Source: Roseomonas genomospecies 6 (GTDB taxonomy: Bacteria > Pseudomonadota > Alphaproteobacteria > Azospirillales > Azospirillaceae). Taken from it: 64,000 bases of DNA. The notes beneath the pieces were generated by a model. That model searched no databases. It was not told the DNA's origin and worked only from the letters and a program-made list of their open reading frames with translations. Shown here piece after piece: positions 50,282-59,074 of the stretch (positions are counted from its first letter, which is position 1; the number at the start of each line of letters is the position of its first letter). Position numbers and translations under genes: made by a program. Location: positions 1 through 64,000 of the forward strand of contig NZ_QOKW01000021.1 of the NCBI RefSeq assembly GCF_008365375.1, given 5' to 3'.

Positions 50282-50388
50282 GCGCTTGCCCCCACCCTAA
50301 CCCTCCCCCGCTGGGCGGGGGAGGGGACTTGGGGCACCCCATCTCCCTCCCCCGCCCAGCGGGGGAGGGCCGGGGTGGGGGCAAGCGC
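50282..50388. repeat. GC-rich palindromic intergenic repeat, copy 2
   Basis: The outer arms GCGCTTGCCCCCACCC (50282-50297) and GGGTGGGGGCAAGCGC (50373-50388) are perfect. Inside are two self-complementary units, CCTCCCCCGC TGG GCGGGGGAGG and its CCA variant. Same family as 25369 and 52620. It separates bioY from the mutase gene and probably ends or attenuates the operon. Confidence 0.8.
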
Positions 50389-50448
50389 CCCACCATTTTC
50401 ATTCATCGTTCCAAATAATTGAACCACGCGGTGTCGAGGAGGCGTCCC

Positions 50449-52602
50449 ATGTCCGAGTTTCCGAAGAAGACCCAGGCCGACTGGCAGGCGCTCGCCGCCA
50501 AGGATCTCGGCGCCAGCGGGACGCCCGACGATCTGGTCTGGAAGACTCCGGAGGGGCTGGACGTCAAGGCCCTCTACACCGCCGACGATCTTGAAGGTCT
50601 GGAACTGGACAGCCTGCCCGGCTTTCCGCCCTTCACCCGCGGCCCGCGCGCCACGATGTACGCGGTGAAGCCCTGGACCATCCGCCAGTACGCCGGCTTC
50701 TCCACTGCCGAGGAATCCAACGCCTTCTACAAGGCGAACCTGAAGGCCGGGCAGATGGGCCTGTCGGTCGCCTTCGACCTCGCCACCCATCGCGGCTATG
50801 ACAGCGACCACCCGCGCGTCGTCGGTGACGTGGGCAAGGCCGGTGTCGCCATCGACAGCGTCGAGGACATGAAGATCCTCTTCGACGGCATCCCGCTCGA
50901 CAAGATGTCGGTGTCGATGACCATGAACGGCGCGGTGCTGCCGATCCTCGCCGGCTACATCGTCGCGGCGGAAGAGCAGGGCGTCAGCCAGGACAAGCTG
51001 AGCGGGACCATCCAGAACGACATCCTCAAGGAGTTCATGGTCCGCAACACCTACATCTACCCGCCCGAACCCTCGATGCGGATCATCGCGGACATCATCG
51101 AGTACACGGCGCTGAACATGCCGAAGTTCAACTCGATCTCGATCTCCGGCTACCACATGCAGGAAGCCGGGGCGACGGCGGTGCAGGAGCTGGCCTTCAC
51201 CATCGCCGACGGCCTCGAATACGTCCGCGCCGCCATGTCGAAGGGGCTTCCGGTCGACAAGTTCGCGCCGCGCCTGTCCTTCTTCTTCTCCATCGGCATG
51301 AACTTCTTCATGGAGATCGCCAAGCTGCGCGCCGCGCGCCTGCTGTGGTCCACCCTGATGAAGCAGAAGTTCGATCCGAAGGACGCCCGCTCGCTGGCCT
51401 TGCGCACCCATTGCCAGACCTCCGGCGTCAGCTTGACCGAGCAGGACCCCTACAACAACGTCATCCGCACCACCATCGAGGCGATGGCCGCGGTGCTGGG
51501 CGGCACCCAGTCGCTGCACACCAACGCCTTCGACGAGGCGCTGGGCCTGCCGACCAAATTCTCCGCCCGCATCGCCCGCAACACCCAGCTCATCATCGCC
51601 GAGGAGTCGGGGGTCACCAACGTGGTCGATCCGCTGGGCGGCTCCTACTACATCGAGAATCTGACCCACAGCCTCGCCAACGCCGCGCTCGACCTCATCA
51701 ACAAGGTCGAGGATCTGGGCGGCATGACCAAGGCGGTGGACAGCGGCATGCCCAAGCTGCTGATCGAGGAGGCCGCCGCCCGCCGTCAGGCCCGCGTCGA
51801 TCGTGGCGAGGAGGTGATCGTCGGCGTCAACAAGTACCGTCCGGAAAACCCCGAGATGGTCGACGTGCTGGACATCGACAACACCGCGGTCCGCGAGTCC
51901 CAGATCGCCCGCCTCAACCAGGTCCGCGCCGGCCGCGACGACGCCAAGTGCCGCGCCGCCCTGGAGGCCCTGACCAAGGCCGCTGCGGAGAAGTCCGGCA
52001 ACCTGCTGGCCCTGTCGGTGGAGGCCACCCGAGCCCGCGCCACGGTCGGCGAGATTTCCGACGCTCTGGAGAAGGCCTTCACCCGCCATGTGGCGGTCAT
52101 CCGCTCCGTCTCCGGCGTCTACGGTGCCGCCTACGAGGGCGACGAGGGCTTCAAGAAGATCCAGGAGGAGGTGTCCGCCTTCGCCGCCGAGGAAGGCCGC
52201 CGCCCGCGCATCCTCGTCGTGAAGATGGGCCAGGACGGCCACGACCGCGGCGCCAAGGTGATCGCCACCAGCTTCGCCGACATCGGCTTCGACGTGGACA
52301 TCGGGCCGCTGTTCCAGACCCCGGACGAGGCCGCCCGTCAGGCGGTGGAGAACGACGTGCACGTCATCGGCGTGTCGTCGCAGGCCGCCGGCCACAAGAC
52401 CCTGGTCCCGCAACTGGTCGAGGAGCTTCGCAAGCAGGGCGCCGGGGACATTCTGGTGGTCTGCGGCGGCGTGATCCCGCCCCAGGATTACGACTATCTC
52501 TACAAGGCCGGTGCGGCGGCGATCTACGGCCCCGGCACCAACATCCCGAAGGCGGCGTCCGACATCCTGTCGATCCTGCGCAAGCAGAAGGCCGCGGCGT
52601 AA
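50449..52602 (+). CDS. scpA: Methylmalonyl-CoA mutase (single-chain, B12-dependent)
   Basis: 717 residues from ATG 50449 after GAGGAGG. The TIM-barrel domain has PWTIRQYAGFSTAEESNAF and SVSMTMNGAVLPILA; the C-terminal B12-binding domain has the base-off motif GQDGHDRGAKV with its lower-ligand His. Converts (R)-methylmalonyl-CoA to succinyl-CoA, the next step after PccAB and the epimerase (not in window). The repeat block lies in front, so it may have its own transcript. Confidence 0.95.
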   Translation: MSEFPKKTQADWQALAAKDLGASGTPDDLVWKTPEGLDVKALYTADDLEGLELDSLPGFPPFTRGPRATMYAVKPWTIRQYAGFSTAEESNAFYKANLKAGQMGLSVAFDLATHRGYDSDHPRVVGDVGKAGVAIDSVEDMKILFDGIPLDKMSVSMTMNGAVLPILAGYIVAAEEQGVSQDKLSGTIQNDILKEFMVRNTYIYPPEPSMRIIADIIEYTALNMPKFNSISISGYHMQEAGATAVQELAFTIADGLEYVRAAMSKGLPVDKFAPRLSFFFSIGMNFFMEIAKLRAARLLWSTLMKQKFDPKDARSLALRTHCQTSGVSLTEQDPYNNVIRTTIEAMAAVLGGTQSLHTNAFDEALGLPTKFSARIARNTQLIIAEESGVTNVVDPLGGSYYIENLTHSLANAALDLINKVEDLGGMTKAVDSGMPKLLIEEAAARRQARVDRGEEVIVGVNKYRPENPEMVDVLDIDNTAVRESQIARLNQVRAGRDDAKCRAALEALTKAAAEKSGNLLALSVEATRARATVGEISDALEKAFTRHVAVIRSVSGVYGAAYEGDEGFKKIQEEVSAFAAEEGRRPRILVVKMGQDGHDRGAKVIATSFADIGFDVDIGPLFQTPDEAARQAVENDVHVIGVSSQAAGHKTLVPQLVEELRKQGAGDILVVCGGVIPPQDYDYLYKAGAAAIYGPGTNIPKAASDILSILRKQKAAA

Positions 52603-52619
52603 CCTCGGCCTGCACTTTT

Positions 52620-52658
52620 CCCCTCCCCCGCCCAGCGGGGGAGGGTTAGGGTGGGGGC
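52620..52658. repeat. GC-rich palindromic intergenic repeat, copy 3 (half unit)
   Basis: CCCCTCCCCCGCCCAGCGG followed by GGGAGGGTTAGGGTGGGGGC. This is the right half of the 50282 element with the connecting TTAGGGTGGGGG, lying 17 bp after the mutase stop. The hairpin may end mutase transcription. It partly supplies the 5' region of the following gene. Confidence 0.75.
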
Positions 52659-52684
52659 TCCGTCCAGAACGCACCCCACCTCCC

Positions 52685-53377
52685 TTGACCATCGCCGCCG
52701 AAACCGACCTCTACGCTCCCGTCAAAGCCTTCCTCGAAGCCCAGGGCTATGACGTGAAGGCTGAAATCCACGGCTGCGACCTCGTGGCGGTGCGCGGGGC
52801 CGAGCCGCCGCTGATCGTCGAACTGAAGAAGCGCTTCACGCTGGACCTGCTGCTTCAGGGGGTGGACCGGCTCGCCCTGACCGACACCGTGTATCTCGCC
52901 GTGCCGCAGCCCGGGCGCAAGGCCAGCGGCGCGTCGCCTCACGACAGCGGGGTGCGAAAGCTGTGCCGGCGGCTGGGCGTCGGGCTGCTGGTCGTGGACA
53001 CCGGTCGGGCGGCGGGGCACGAGGTGGAGGTTCTGCTCGACCCCGTTCCCTACAGCCCGCGCAAGGACAGGAAGCGCACCGCCCGCCTGCTGGGGGAGCA
53101 CGCCCGGCGCCGGGGCGATCCCAATCGCGGCGGGTCCACCCGCGTGCCCATCGTCACCGCCTACCGCCAGGACGCGCTGCGCTGCGCCCGGCTGTTGCAG
53201 GGCGGTCCGCTGTCGCTGAAGGCGCTGCGCGCCGCCGGGGCGCCGAAGGACGCAGCGGCGATTCTCCAGCGCAACGTCTACGGCTGGTTCGAGCGGATCG
53301 CCAAGGGCACTTACGGGTTGAGCGAGGCCGGCATCCAGGGCGTGGAGACCTTCGCCCACGCTCTCGCGGCCGAGTAG
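52685..53377 (+). CDS. DUF2161 domain protein, PD-(D/E)xK nuclease-like
   Basis: About 230 residues. ETDLYAPVKAFLEAQGYDVKAEI, then CDLVAV and LIVELKKRF give the E...D...ExK pattern of PD-(D/E)xK nucleases; the C-terminal third is helical. The family is sometimes called DUF2161 phosphodiesterase. No ATG fits: the first in-frame start after the upstream repeat is TTG 52685, with a weak ribosome site, so the exact start is unsure. Confidence 0.8.
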   Translation: MTIAAETDLYAPVKAFLEAQGYDVKAEIHGCDLVAVRGAEPPLIVELKKRFTLDLLLQGVDRLALTDTVYLAVPQPGRKASGASPHDSGVRKLCRRLGVGLLVVDTGRAAGHEVEVLLDPVPYSPRKDRKRTARLLGEHARRRGDPNRGGSTRVPIVTAYRQDALRCARLLQGGPLSLKALRAAGAPKDAAAILQRNVYGWFERIAKGTYGLSEAGIQGVETFAHALAAE

Positions 53378-53384
53378 GCGTCCC

Positions 53385-55547
53385 TTACCGCGCCGACGCG
53401 CACCAGCGCCGCCAGAGTTTGCGGAAGGCGGCCTCGTAGGCGCGGGCCAGCGCCGGGACGTCGCCGAGCGGGGAGGCCGCGACACGGCCCCGCAAACCGG
53501 CGCGCAGGGCGGCCAGCGCGTCGAGGTCGGCGGCCAGCGCCGCCGCGCGGGCGGCGTAGGCGTCGGCATTGGGGGCGATCAGGTCCGGCAGTCCGGCGGA
53601 GGTCATGATGGCGCCGCCGACCCGCGCGATTCCCAGGTCGCGGGGGCGCCCCGCCGGAACCACCACGGGCACCCCCATCCACAGCGCCTCGCAGGTCGTC
53701 GTGTGGCCGTTGTAGGGGGTGGGGTCCAGCCCGATGTCCACATCGTTGTAATCGGCGAAGTTGGCGCGGATGCCGGAGGGCGGCAGGCGAAGCTCCAGCC
53801 GGTCCGCCGTCACGCCGTGGCGGGCGAACAGCCCGATCAGATGGGCGCGCGAGGCCGGATCGCGCATCGCCTTGTATTTCAGCAGCAGGCGGGAGCCGGG
53901 AACGGCCTTCAGGGCGCCCGCCCACAGGTCCGCCGTCTCCTCGGTGATCTTGCTGGGGTTGTTGAAGGAGCCGAACGTGACGAAACCGTTGCGCAGCGCG
54001 GGCAGGGGTCCGACCTCCGGCGCTTCCGGAGGCCCCTGATAGGCCCAGGAGAAGCGGGGGAGCCGCAGCAACGGCTCGGCGTAATGCGCCTCCTCGCCCG
54101 GCGGGGCGAGCAGGGCGTCAGTGATGCAGGCGTCGAAGCGGTCGATGCCGGTCGTCACGATGACCACCGCCGTGGTCACCTGCACCGGCGCCGGGCGCCG
54201 GGTGAAGACGCCCAAACGGTTGCCCGCCGTGTGGGCGGCCAGATCGACCAGCACGTCCACACCGTCCTGCCTTATCCGGGAGGCCAGTTCCTCCTCGGTC
54301 AGCGGAGCCGCCTCGCACCAGCGGTCGGCCAGGGCGCGGAAACGATCCGTCTTGGCGTCGGGGGCGGTGACGGTCGAATAGAACAGCAGTTCCACCGCCG
54401 ACCGGTCGAAGGCGCGGAACAGCGGCTCCATGTAGAAGGAGAAGGCGTGGTGGCGGAAATCGCCGGACACCAACCCGATGCGCAGGCGGCGCTCCGGGTC
54501 GGGATCGTTCGCCGGGCGCGGCATGGGCTCCGCGACCGCGAAACGTTCCGCCCAGCGCCGCGACTCCTTCAGAAGGTCCGGGCCATCCTGACCGCTGCGG
54601 TAGAGCAGGGCGCACAGGTGGCGGCTGCGCGCGTCGCGGTCGTCGGGGTTGAGCCGGACGGCCCGGCGGAGCAGCGGAAGCGACTCCTCCACCCGCCCCA
54701 TCAACCCCAGCGCCCCCGCGAGATTGCTGAACGCCCCGGCATGCCCCGGTTGCAGCGCGAGTGCCCGCCGCGCCGCCTCCGCCGCCGCGCCGTAGCGTCC
54801 CATGGCCTCGGCGGCGGCGGACAGGTTGACCCAGCCATCGACATGGCCGGGCTGCACCGCCAGCGCCCGCCGGCAGGCGGCGGCGCCGTCCGCGGAGCGC
54901 CCGGCTTCGTCGAGCAGCAGGCCCAGGTTGCTCAAGGCTTCGGCATGGCCGGGGTCGAGCGCCAGCGTGCGGCGGAACTCCCGCAGGGCACAGGTCCGGT
55001 CGCCCAGCGCGTAGAGCGCCGCCGCGCGGTCGAAGCGGATGCCCGCGTCGTCCGGCATCAGCCGCACCGACCGCGCCAGCAGCGCCGCGGCCTCCGCCCG
55101 CCCGCCGGCGTCGCGGTGGGGCCGCGCCATGATCTGCAACAGCAGGGCCGCGCGGCCCGACGCGCGGTGGTCGCCGGGCACCAGCCGCACCGCGCGCTCC
55201 AGCGCCGTGACCGCCGCTTCGCGTCGATGGGTGCCGCCATGGGGCAGGGCGTTGCCGAACCGGTACCAGCCCTCCGCCGAGGCGGGAGCCAGCGACAGGG
55301 CGCGGCGATAGGCCGCCGCCGCCCGCTCGGGCTGCCCTGCGGCGTCCAGAATGTTGGCGAGGTTGGACGGATAATCCGCCGCGTCGGGACGCAGCGCCAT
55401 GGCCTCGCCGATCAGTGCCGCGGCTTGCTCCACGCGCCCGGTCTGCCCACACAGCACGCCGAGCAGGTGCCGCGCGTCCGCCTGCTCCGGATCGGCGTCC
55501 AGGATGCGCCCGTACAGGATCTCCGCCTCGGCCAACCGTCCGTTCAT
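53385..55547 (-). CDS. TPR protein with O-GlcNAc-transferase-like glycosyltransferase domain
   Basis: 720 residues from ATG 55547. The first 345 or so are tandem TPR repeats (e.g. AEAYRRALSLAPASAEGWYRF-type units). The rest is a GT41-like domain (RIGLVSGDFRHHAFSFYMEP, DVLVDLAAHTAGNRLGVFTRRPAPVQV, VTFGSFNNPSKI and DIGLDPTPYNGHTTTCEALWMGVPVVV). Likely glycosylates proteins such as flagellins, by family analogy. Fifteen upstream codons, starting CTG at 55592, read ATIAEALAAALDHH, the usual family beginning, and have GGAGG in front, so CTG may be the true start. Confidence 0.93.
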   Translation of the reverse strand: MNGRLAEAEILYGRILDADPEQADARHLLGVLCGQTGRVEQAAALIGEAMALRPDAADYPSNLANILDAAGQPERAAAAYRRALSLAPASAEGWYRFGNALPHGGTHRREAAVTALERAVRLVPGDHRASGRAALLLQIMARPHRDAGGRAEAAALLARSVRLMPDDAGIRFDRAAALYALGDRTCALREFRRTLALDPGHAEALSNLGLLLDEAGRSADGAAACRRALAVQPGHVDGWVNLSAAAEAMGRYGAAAEAARRALALQPGHAGAFSNLAGALGLMGRVEESLPLLRRAVRLNPDDRDARSRHLCALLYRSGQDGPDLLKESRRWAERFAVAEPMPRPANDPDPERRLRIGLVSGDFRHHAFSFYMEPLFRAFDRSAVELLFYSTVTAPDAKTDRFRALADRWCEAAPLTEEELASRIRQDGVDVLVDLAAHTAGNRLGVFTRRPAPVQVTTAVVIVTTGIDRFDACITDALLAPPGEEAHYAEPLLRLPRFSWAYQGPPEAPEVGPLPALRNGFVTFGSFNNPSKITEETADLWAGALKAVPGSRLLLKYKAMRDPASRAHLIGLFARHGVTADRLELRLPPSGIRANFADYNDVDIGLDPTPYNGHTTTCEALWMGVPVVVPAGRPRDLGIARVGGAIMTSAGLPDLIAPNADAYAARAAALAADLDALAALRAGLRGRVAASPLGDVPALARAYEAAFRKLWRRWCASAR

Positions 55548-55680
55548 GTGGTGGTCGAGAGCGGCGGCGAGGGCTTCGGCTATGGTCGCCAGGGCGGGCC
55601 TCCGGTGTCCGGGTGCGCGGTTGAGGGTCGGAAGTTCTTTTCGCCCATCGCGGCCCGTCCGTCCACTGCCGGACGGGCGC

Positions 55681-57054
55681 TCATTCGACGAAATCCTCGC
55701 GGCTGAGCCCGTAGCGTTTCAGCTTGTCGTAGAAGGTCTTGCGGGGAATGTTCAGCGCCTCGATGGCGGCCTTCACGCTGCCCTTGGCACGCGCCAGTTC
55801 GCTTTCGATCAGGCTCTTCTCGAACAGGTCCACGCGCTCCGCCAGCGACAGGCCGTTGGCCGCCGGGGGTGGAGCGGCGGCGCCCACTGCGGACAGCGCG
55901 TCGTCCAACCCCAGGACAAAGCGGTCGGCGGCGTTGCGCAACTCGCGGACGTTGCCGGGCCAGTCGTGGGCCATCAGCCGCTGCACCTGCGCCGGGGACG
56001 GCGCGCGCGGCTCGCGGTTGTAGCGGGCGGCGGCCTGGACGACGAAATGCTGGAACAGCAGGGGAATGTCGTCGCGGCGGTCGCGCAGCGGCGGGATGGT
56101 CACCACGACGACGTTGAGGCGGTAATAGAGGTCCTCGCGGAACTTGCCCTCGCTGGCCGCCTTGCGCAGGTCCACCTTGGTCGCGGCGACGACGCGCAGG
56201 TCCACGGGGATCAGTTCGTTCGAGCCCAGCGGCTCGACCACCCGCTCCTGGATCACCCGCAGCAGCTTGACCTGGAGCGACAGCGGCATGCTCTCGATCT
56301 CGTCCAGGAAGAGGGTGCCGCCGCTGGCGTGCTCGATCCGTCCGATGCGGCGCTTGCCGGCCCCGGTGAAGGCCCCGGCCTCATGCCCGAACAGTTCGCT
56401 TTCGAAGATCGCCTCGGGCATCGCCCCGCAGTTCAGGGCGACGAAAGGGTTCTTGCGGCGGATGCTGCCGGCGTGGAGCGCGCGGGCGACCATTTCCTTG
56501 CCCGTTCCGGTCTCGCCCAGCACCAGCACGTCGGCGTCGGTGTCGGCCACGGCGGCGATGGCCCCGCGCAGCCGCTCGATCCCCGGCGTCCGCCCGACGA
56601 TGGGGGAGGCGTCCCCGGCGGGCAGTCCGGCCAGCCGGTCGCGCAGGAGCCGGTTCTCCAGGACCAGCCGGCGCTTCTCCACCGCGCGCCGCGTCACCTC
56701 GACCAGCCGGTCCGACGGGAAGGGTTTTTCCAGGAAGTCGTAGGCGCCGCGCCGCATCGCTTCCACCGCCATCGGCACGTCGCCGTGGCCGGTGATGAGG
56801 ATGACCGGCAGCTCGGGGTCCAGCGCCAGGGCGCGTTCCATCAGTTCCAGGCCGTCCATCTGCGGCATGCGCACGTCGGTGACCAGAGCGCCGGGCCAGT
56901 CGCGGCCCAGATGCCGCAGGGCGCGCTCCGCCCCGTCGCAGGCGGTGACGTCGAAGCCCGCAAGCTCCAGCGCCTGCTGCCCGGCGAGGCGGACGGCCCG
57001 CTCGTCGTCCACGAAAAGGACGGAGCCGCCCGTGGCGATGCTGCCGGTCGTCAT
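55681..57054 (-). CDS. dctD: C4-dicarboxylate response regulator, NtrC family
   Basis: 457 residues from ATG 57054. The receiver domain has its Asp in VTDVRMPQMDG; the sigma-54-interacting AAA+ domain has GETGTGKE, GAFTGA and FLDEIES; the Fis-type HTH is at the C-terminus (NIPRKTFYDKLKRYGL). It activates dctA transcription with RNA polymerase sigma-54. The start overlaps the dctB stop (ATGA). An apparent longer frame upstream is only a shadow over dctB. Confidence 0.95.
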   Translation of the reverse strand: MTTGSIATGGSVLFVDDERAVRLAGQQALELAGFDVTACDGAERALRHLGRDWPGALVTDVRMPQMDGLELMERALALDPELPVILITGHGDVPMAVEAMRRGAYDFLEKPFPSDRLVEVTRRAVEKRRLVLENRLLRDRLAGLPAGDASPIVGRTPGIERLRGAIAAVADTDADVLVLGETGTGKEMVARALHAGSIRRKNPFVALNCGAMPEAIFESELFGHEAGAFTGAGKRRIGRIEHASGGTLFLDEIESMPLSLQVKLLRVIQERVVEPLGSNELIPVDLRVVAATKVDLRKAASEGKFREDLYYRLNVVVVTIPPLRDRRDDIPLLFQHFVVQAAARYNREPRAPSPAQVQRLMAHDWPGNVRELRNAADRFVLGLDDALSAVGAAAPPPAANGLSLAERVDLFEKSLIESELARAKGSVKAAIEALNIPRKTFYDKLKRYGLSREDFVE

Positions 57055-58844
57055 GTCTGGGTTTCCCTGCGCTTGAGGCGGACGGTGAAGAGGGCGCCGC
57101 CCTCCGGATGGTTGGCGGCGGAAAGGCTGCCGCCGAAATCCTCCACGATGCCGTGGCTGATCGACAGGCCGAGCCCCACCCCGTCGCCCGCCTCCTTGGT
57201 CGTGAAGAAGGGCACGAAGATGCGTGGCAGATCGGCCTCCGCGATGCCGGGGCCGCTGTCGTGGACGGTCAGCACCGCCTCGTCCCCTTCCTCGGACAGG
57301 GCGATCCGGACATGGCGGCGGGGGGAGCCGCGCATGGCGTCGGCGGCGTTGCCGATCAGGTTGACCAGCACCTGCTGCAACCGCACGTCCTCCCCGGTGA
57401 CCGGCAGGGGGCCGGGCGGCAGGTCGGTCTCCACCGTCACGGAGTCGCGACGCAGCCGGGCCTCCAGAAGCGCGAGAGCCTGCCCGACGGCGGCCTGGAC
57501 AGAGACGGGGCCGAGCGTGCCGGACGCCCGCCGGGCGAAGCCCTTCAGGCTGCGGGTGATGGCGGCCATGCGGTCGGTCAGGTCGGCGATTTCGGTCAGG
57601 TTGTCGCGCACCGAGTCGGGGCGCCCGCGCTCCAGAAGCACCACGGCGTTGTCGGCGAAGCTGCGGATGGCGGCCAGCGGCTGGTTGATCTCGTGCGCCA
57701 TGGCCGCCGACATCTGGCCCAGCGCCGCCAGCTTCGCCGCCTGGGTCAGCTCGTTTTCGGTGGCGCGCAGCTCCGCCGTGGCGGCGGCCACGCGGCGCTC
57801 CAACTCGACCCGCGCCTCCTCCTGAAGGGCCAGCCGCTCCACGAGATTCAGGCGCCGCTGGGCCAGCGCGTGGCCGGTCAGGGCGGCCAGGGCGACCACC
57901 GCGGCGGCGAGCAGGCCGGCCTGCTGGGCGCGGGTGGCGACCGGGGCGAGGCTGGTCAGGGCGTGGATGGTCCAATCGCCGCCGGGTACCGCACCGGATT
58001 GCAGGAGGTGGCGCCGCTCCGCGTTCCCCTCCCTCAGCGTGATCCGGTCGGACGCCCCGCCGAAGGCCCAGGGCAGGGTGGGGATCTCCTCGGTCGGGGT
58101 GGACTCCGTGGCGGGAAGCGTGACCGGCAGGCGGCGGGGCAGGGCGTTGTAGCGCCAGCCTTCCACGTTGGTGATGAAGACGATGCCGTCCCGGTCGGTG
58201 ACCAGCACCTTCTCCCGCCCGTGGGACCACGCCCGTTCCAGCTCCTGGAAGCCGACCTTCAGGACCACGACGCCCGCCGCACGCCCCTCTGTGCGGTTTT
58301 CCGCCATCACCCGCTGGGCGGTGTAGTAGCCGGGGACGAGCGACGTGGTGCCGAGCGCGAAATGATGCCCTTCCCCCCGCTCCATGGCCGATTGGAAATA
58401 GGGGCGGTAGCTGAAATTCTGCCCGACGAAGCTGGCCGGGGCGTTCCAGTTGCTGGCCGCGACGGTGGTGCCCGCCGGGTCCATGACGTAGAGGGCCGAG
58501 GCGTTCAGCGTGGCGGCGATGGACTCCAGCCTGCGGTTCATGCGGTCCACCCGCTCCGGGGCGGGATCGCGCAAGAGGTCGGCGACCTCGCGGTCGCGGG
58601 CGAGCACCATCGGCACGGCGGCGTGCCGCTCCAGCTCCGTCCGCAGGTTGGATTCATAGAGCGAGAGCTGCGCCGCCCCCTGCTCGCGCAGGGACTCGCT
58701 CGCGTTGTCCGCCGCCCAGCCCGCCGCCACCGCCGCGGCCAGAGGCATGCCGACCACCAGAACGGCCAGCATCACCCGCCGCGGCCGGGCGAACCAGCCC
58801 CGGTTTTGCGGAAATGTCCAACGGGTGGGGGCGATCCTAACCAA
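57051..58844 (-). CDS. dctB: C4-dicarboxylate sensor histidine kinase
   Basis: 597 residues. Two membrane helices (about 24-45 and 312-332) flank a periplasmic double-PDC sensor region (VMDPAGTTVAASNWNAPASF, YRPYFQSAMERGEGHHFALG) as in DctB. A HisKA with MAHEINQPLAAIRSFADNAV and an ATPase domain (DSGPGIAEADLPRIFVPFFTT, GLGLSISHGIV) follow. The start is a TTG with AGGA upstream; an ATG at residue 25 would lose no helix and is possible. Divergent from dctA. Confidence 0.93.
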   Translation of the reverse strand: MVRIAPTRWTFPQNRGWFARPRRVMLAVLVVGMPLAAAVAAGWAADNASESLREQGAAQLSLYESNLRTELERHAAVPMVLARDREVADLLRDPAPERVDRMNRRLESIAATLNASALYVMDPAGTTVAASNWNAPASFVGQNFSYRPYFQSAMERGEGHHFALGTTSLVPGYYTAQRVMAENRTEGRAAGVVVLKVGFQELERAWSHGREKVLVTDRDGIVFITNVEGWRYNALPRRLPVTLPATESTPTEEIPTLPWAFGGASDRITLREGNAERRHLLQSGAVPGGDWTIHALTSLAPVATRAQQAGLLAAAVVALAALTGHALAQRRLNLVERLALQEEARVELERRVAAATAELRATENELTQAAKLAALGQMSAAMAHEINQPLAAIRSFADNAVVLLERGRPDSVRDNLTEIADLTDRMAAITRSLKGFARRASGTLGPVSVQAAVGQALALLEARLRRDSVTVETDLPPGPLPVTGEDVRLQQVLVNLIGNAADAMRGSPRRHVRIALSEEGDEAVLTVHDSGPGIAEADLPRIFVPFFTTKEAGDGVGLGLSISHGIVEDFGGSLSAANHPEGGALFTVRLKRRETQT

Positions 58845-58884
58845 CGGTCCTCAGCTCATGCCGCATCGCAACAAGACATCGTGA

Positions 58885-58930
58885 TGTGCGGATTTTCGCA
58901 CATGGATTCCGGCCCTGTCGTGCGGATTCT
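58885..58930 (+). promoter_or_regulatory. Predicted DctD upstream activator sites
   Basis: TGTGCG (58885-58890), GATTTT, CGCACA (58897-58902) is a perfect dyad. CGTGCGGATTCT follows at 58919-58930 and repeats the left arm with the same GGATT core. Paired sites of this sort about 50-100 bp upstream of a sigma-54 promoter are the DctD binding arrangement known for dctA. Confidence 0.7.
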
Positions 58931-58976
58931 GACCCACGCGCTTCGTCGGAGCGCTGCGAATCCTCGCTTTTGTCCT

Positions 58977-58992
58977 TGGCACACCGCTTGCT
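58977..58992 (+). promoter_or_regulatory. Sigma-54 promoter of dctA
   Basis: TTGGCACACCGCTTGCTTT contains GG at 58978-58979 and GC at 58990-58991, exactly 10 bp apart, and matches the TGGCAC-N5-TTGCT consensus very well. The start codon lies about 85 bp downstream. DctD sites lie just upstream. Confidence 0.85.
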
Positions 58993-59074
58993 TTCACAGG
59001 GGCATGACGGGCCGGCCGCCGACCGCGAACCAAGAGCGGCAGCCCCTTCCAAGGAACGCCACGAGGAGACGAGC

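Noticed and set aside
55681..58230. An 849-codon frame that looks like a DctB-DctD fusion
   Set aside because: The upstream half is dctB read in the wrong frame; real dctD starts at 57054 with an ATGA overlap.
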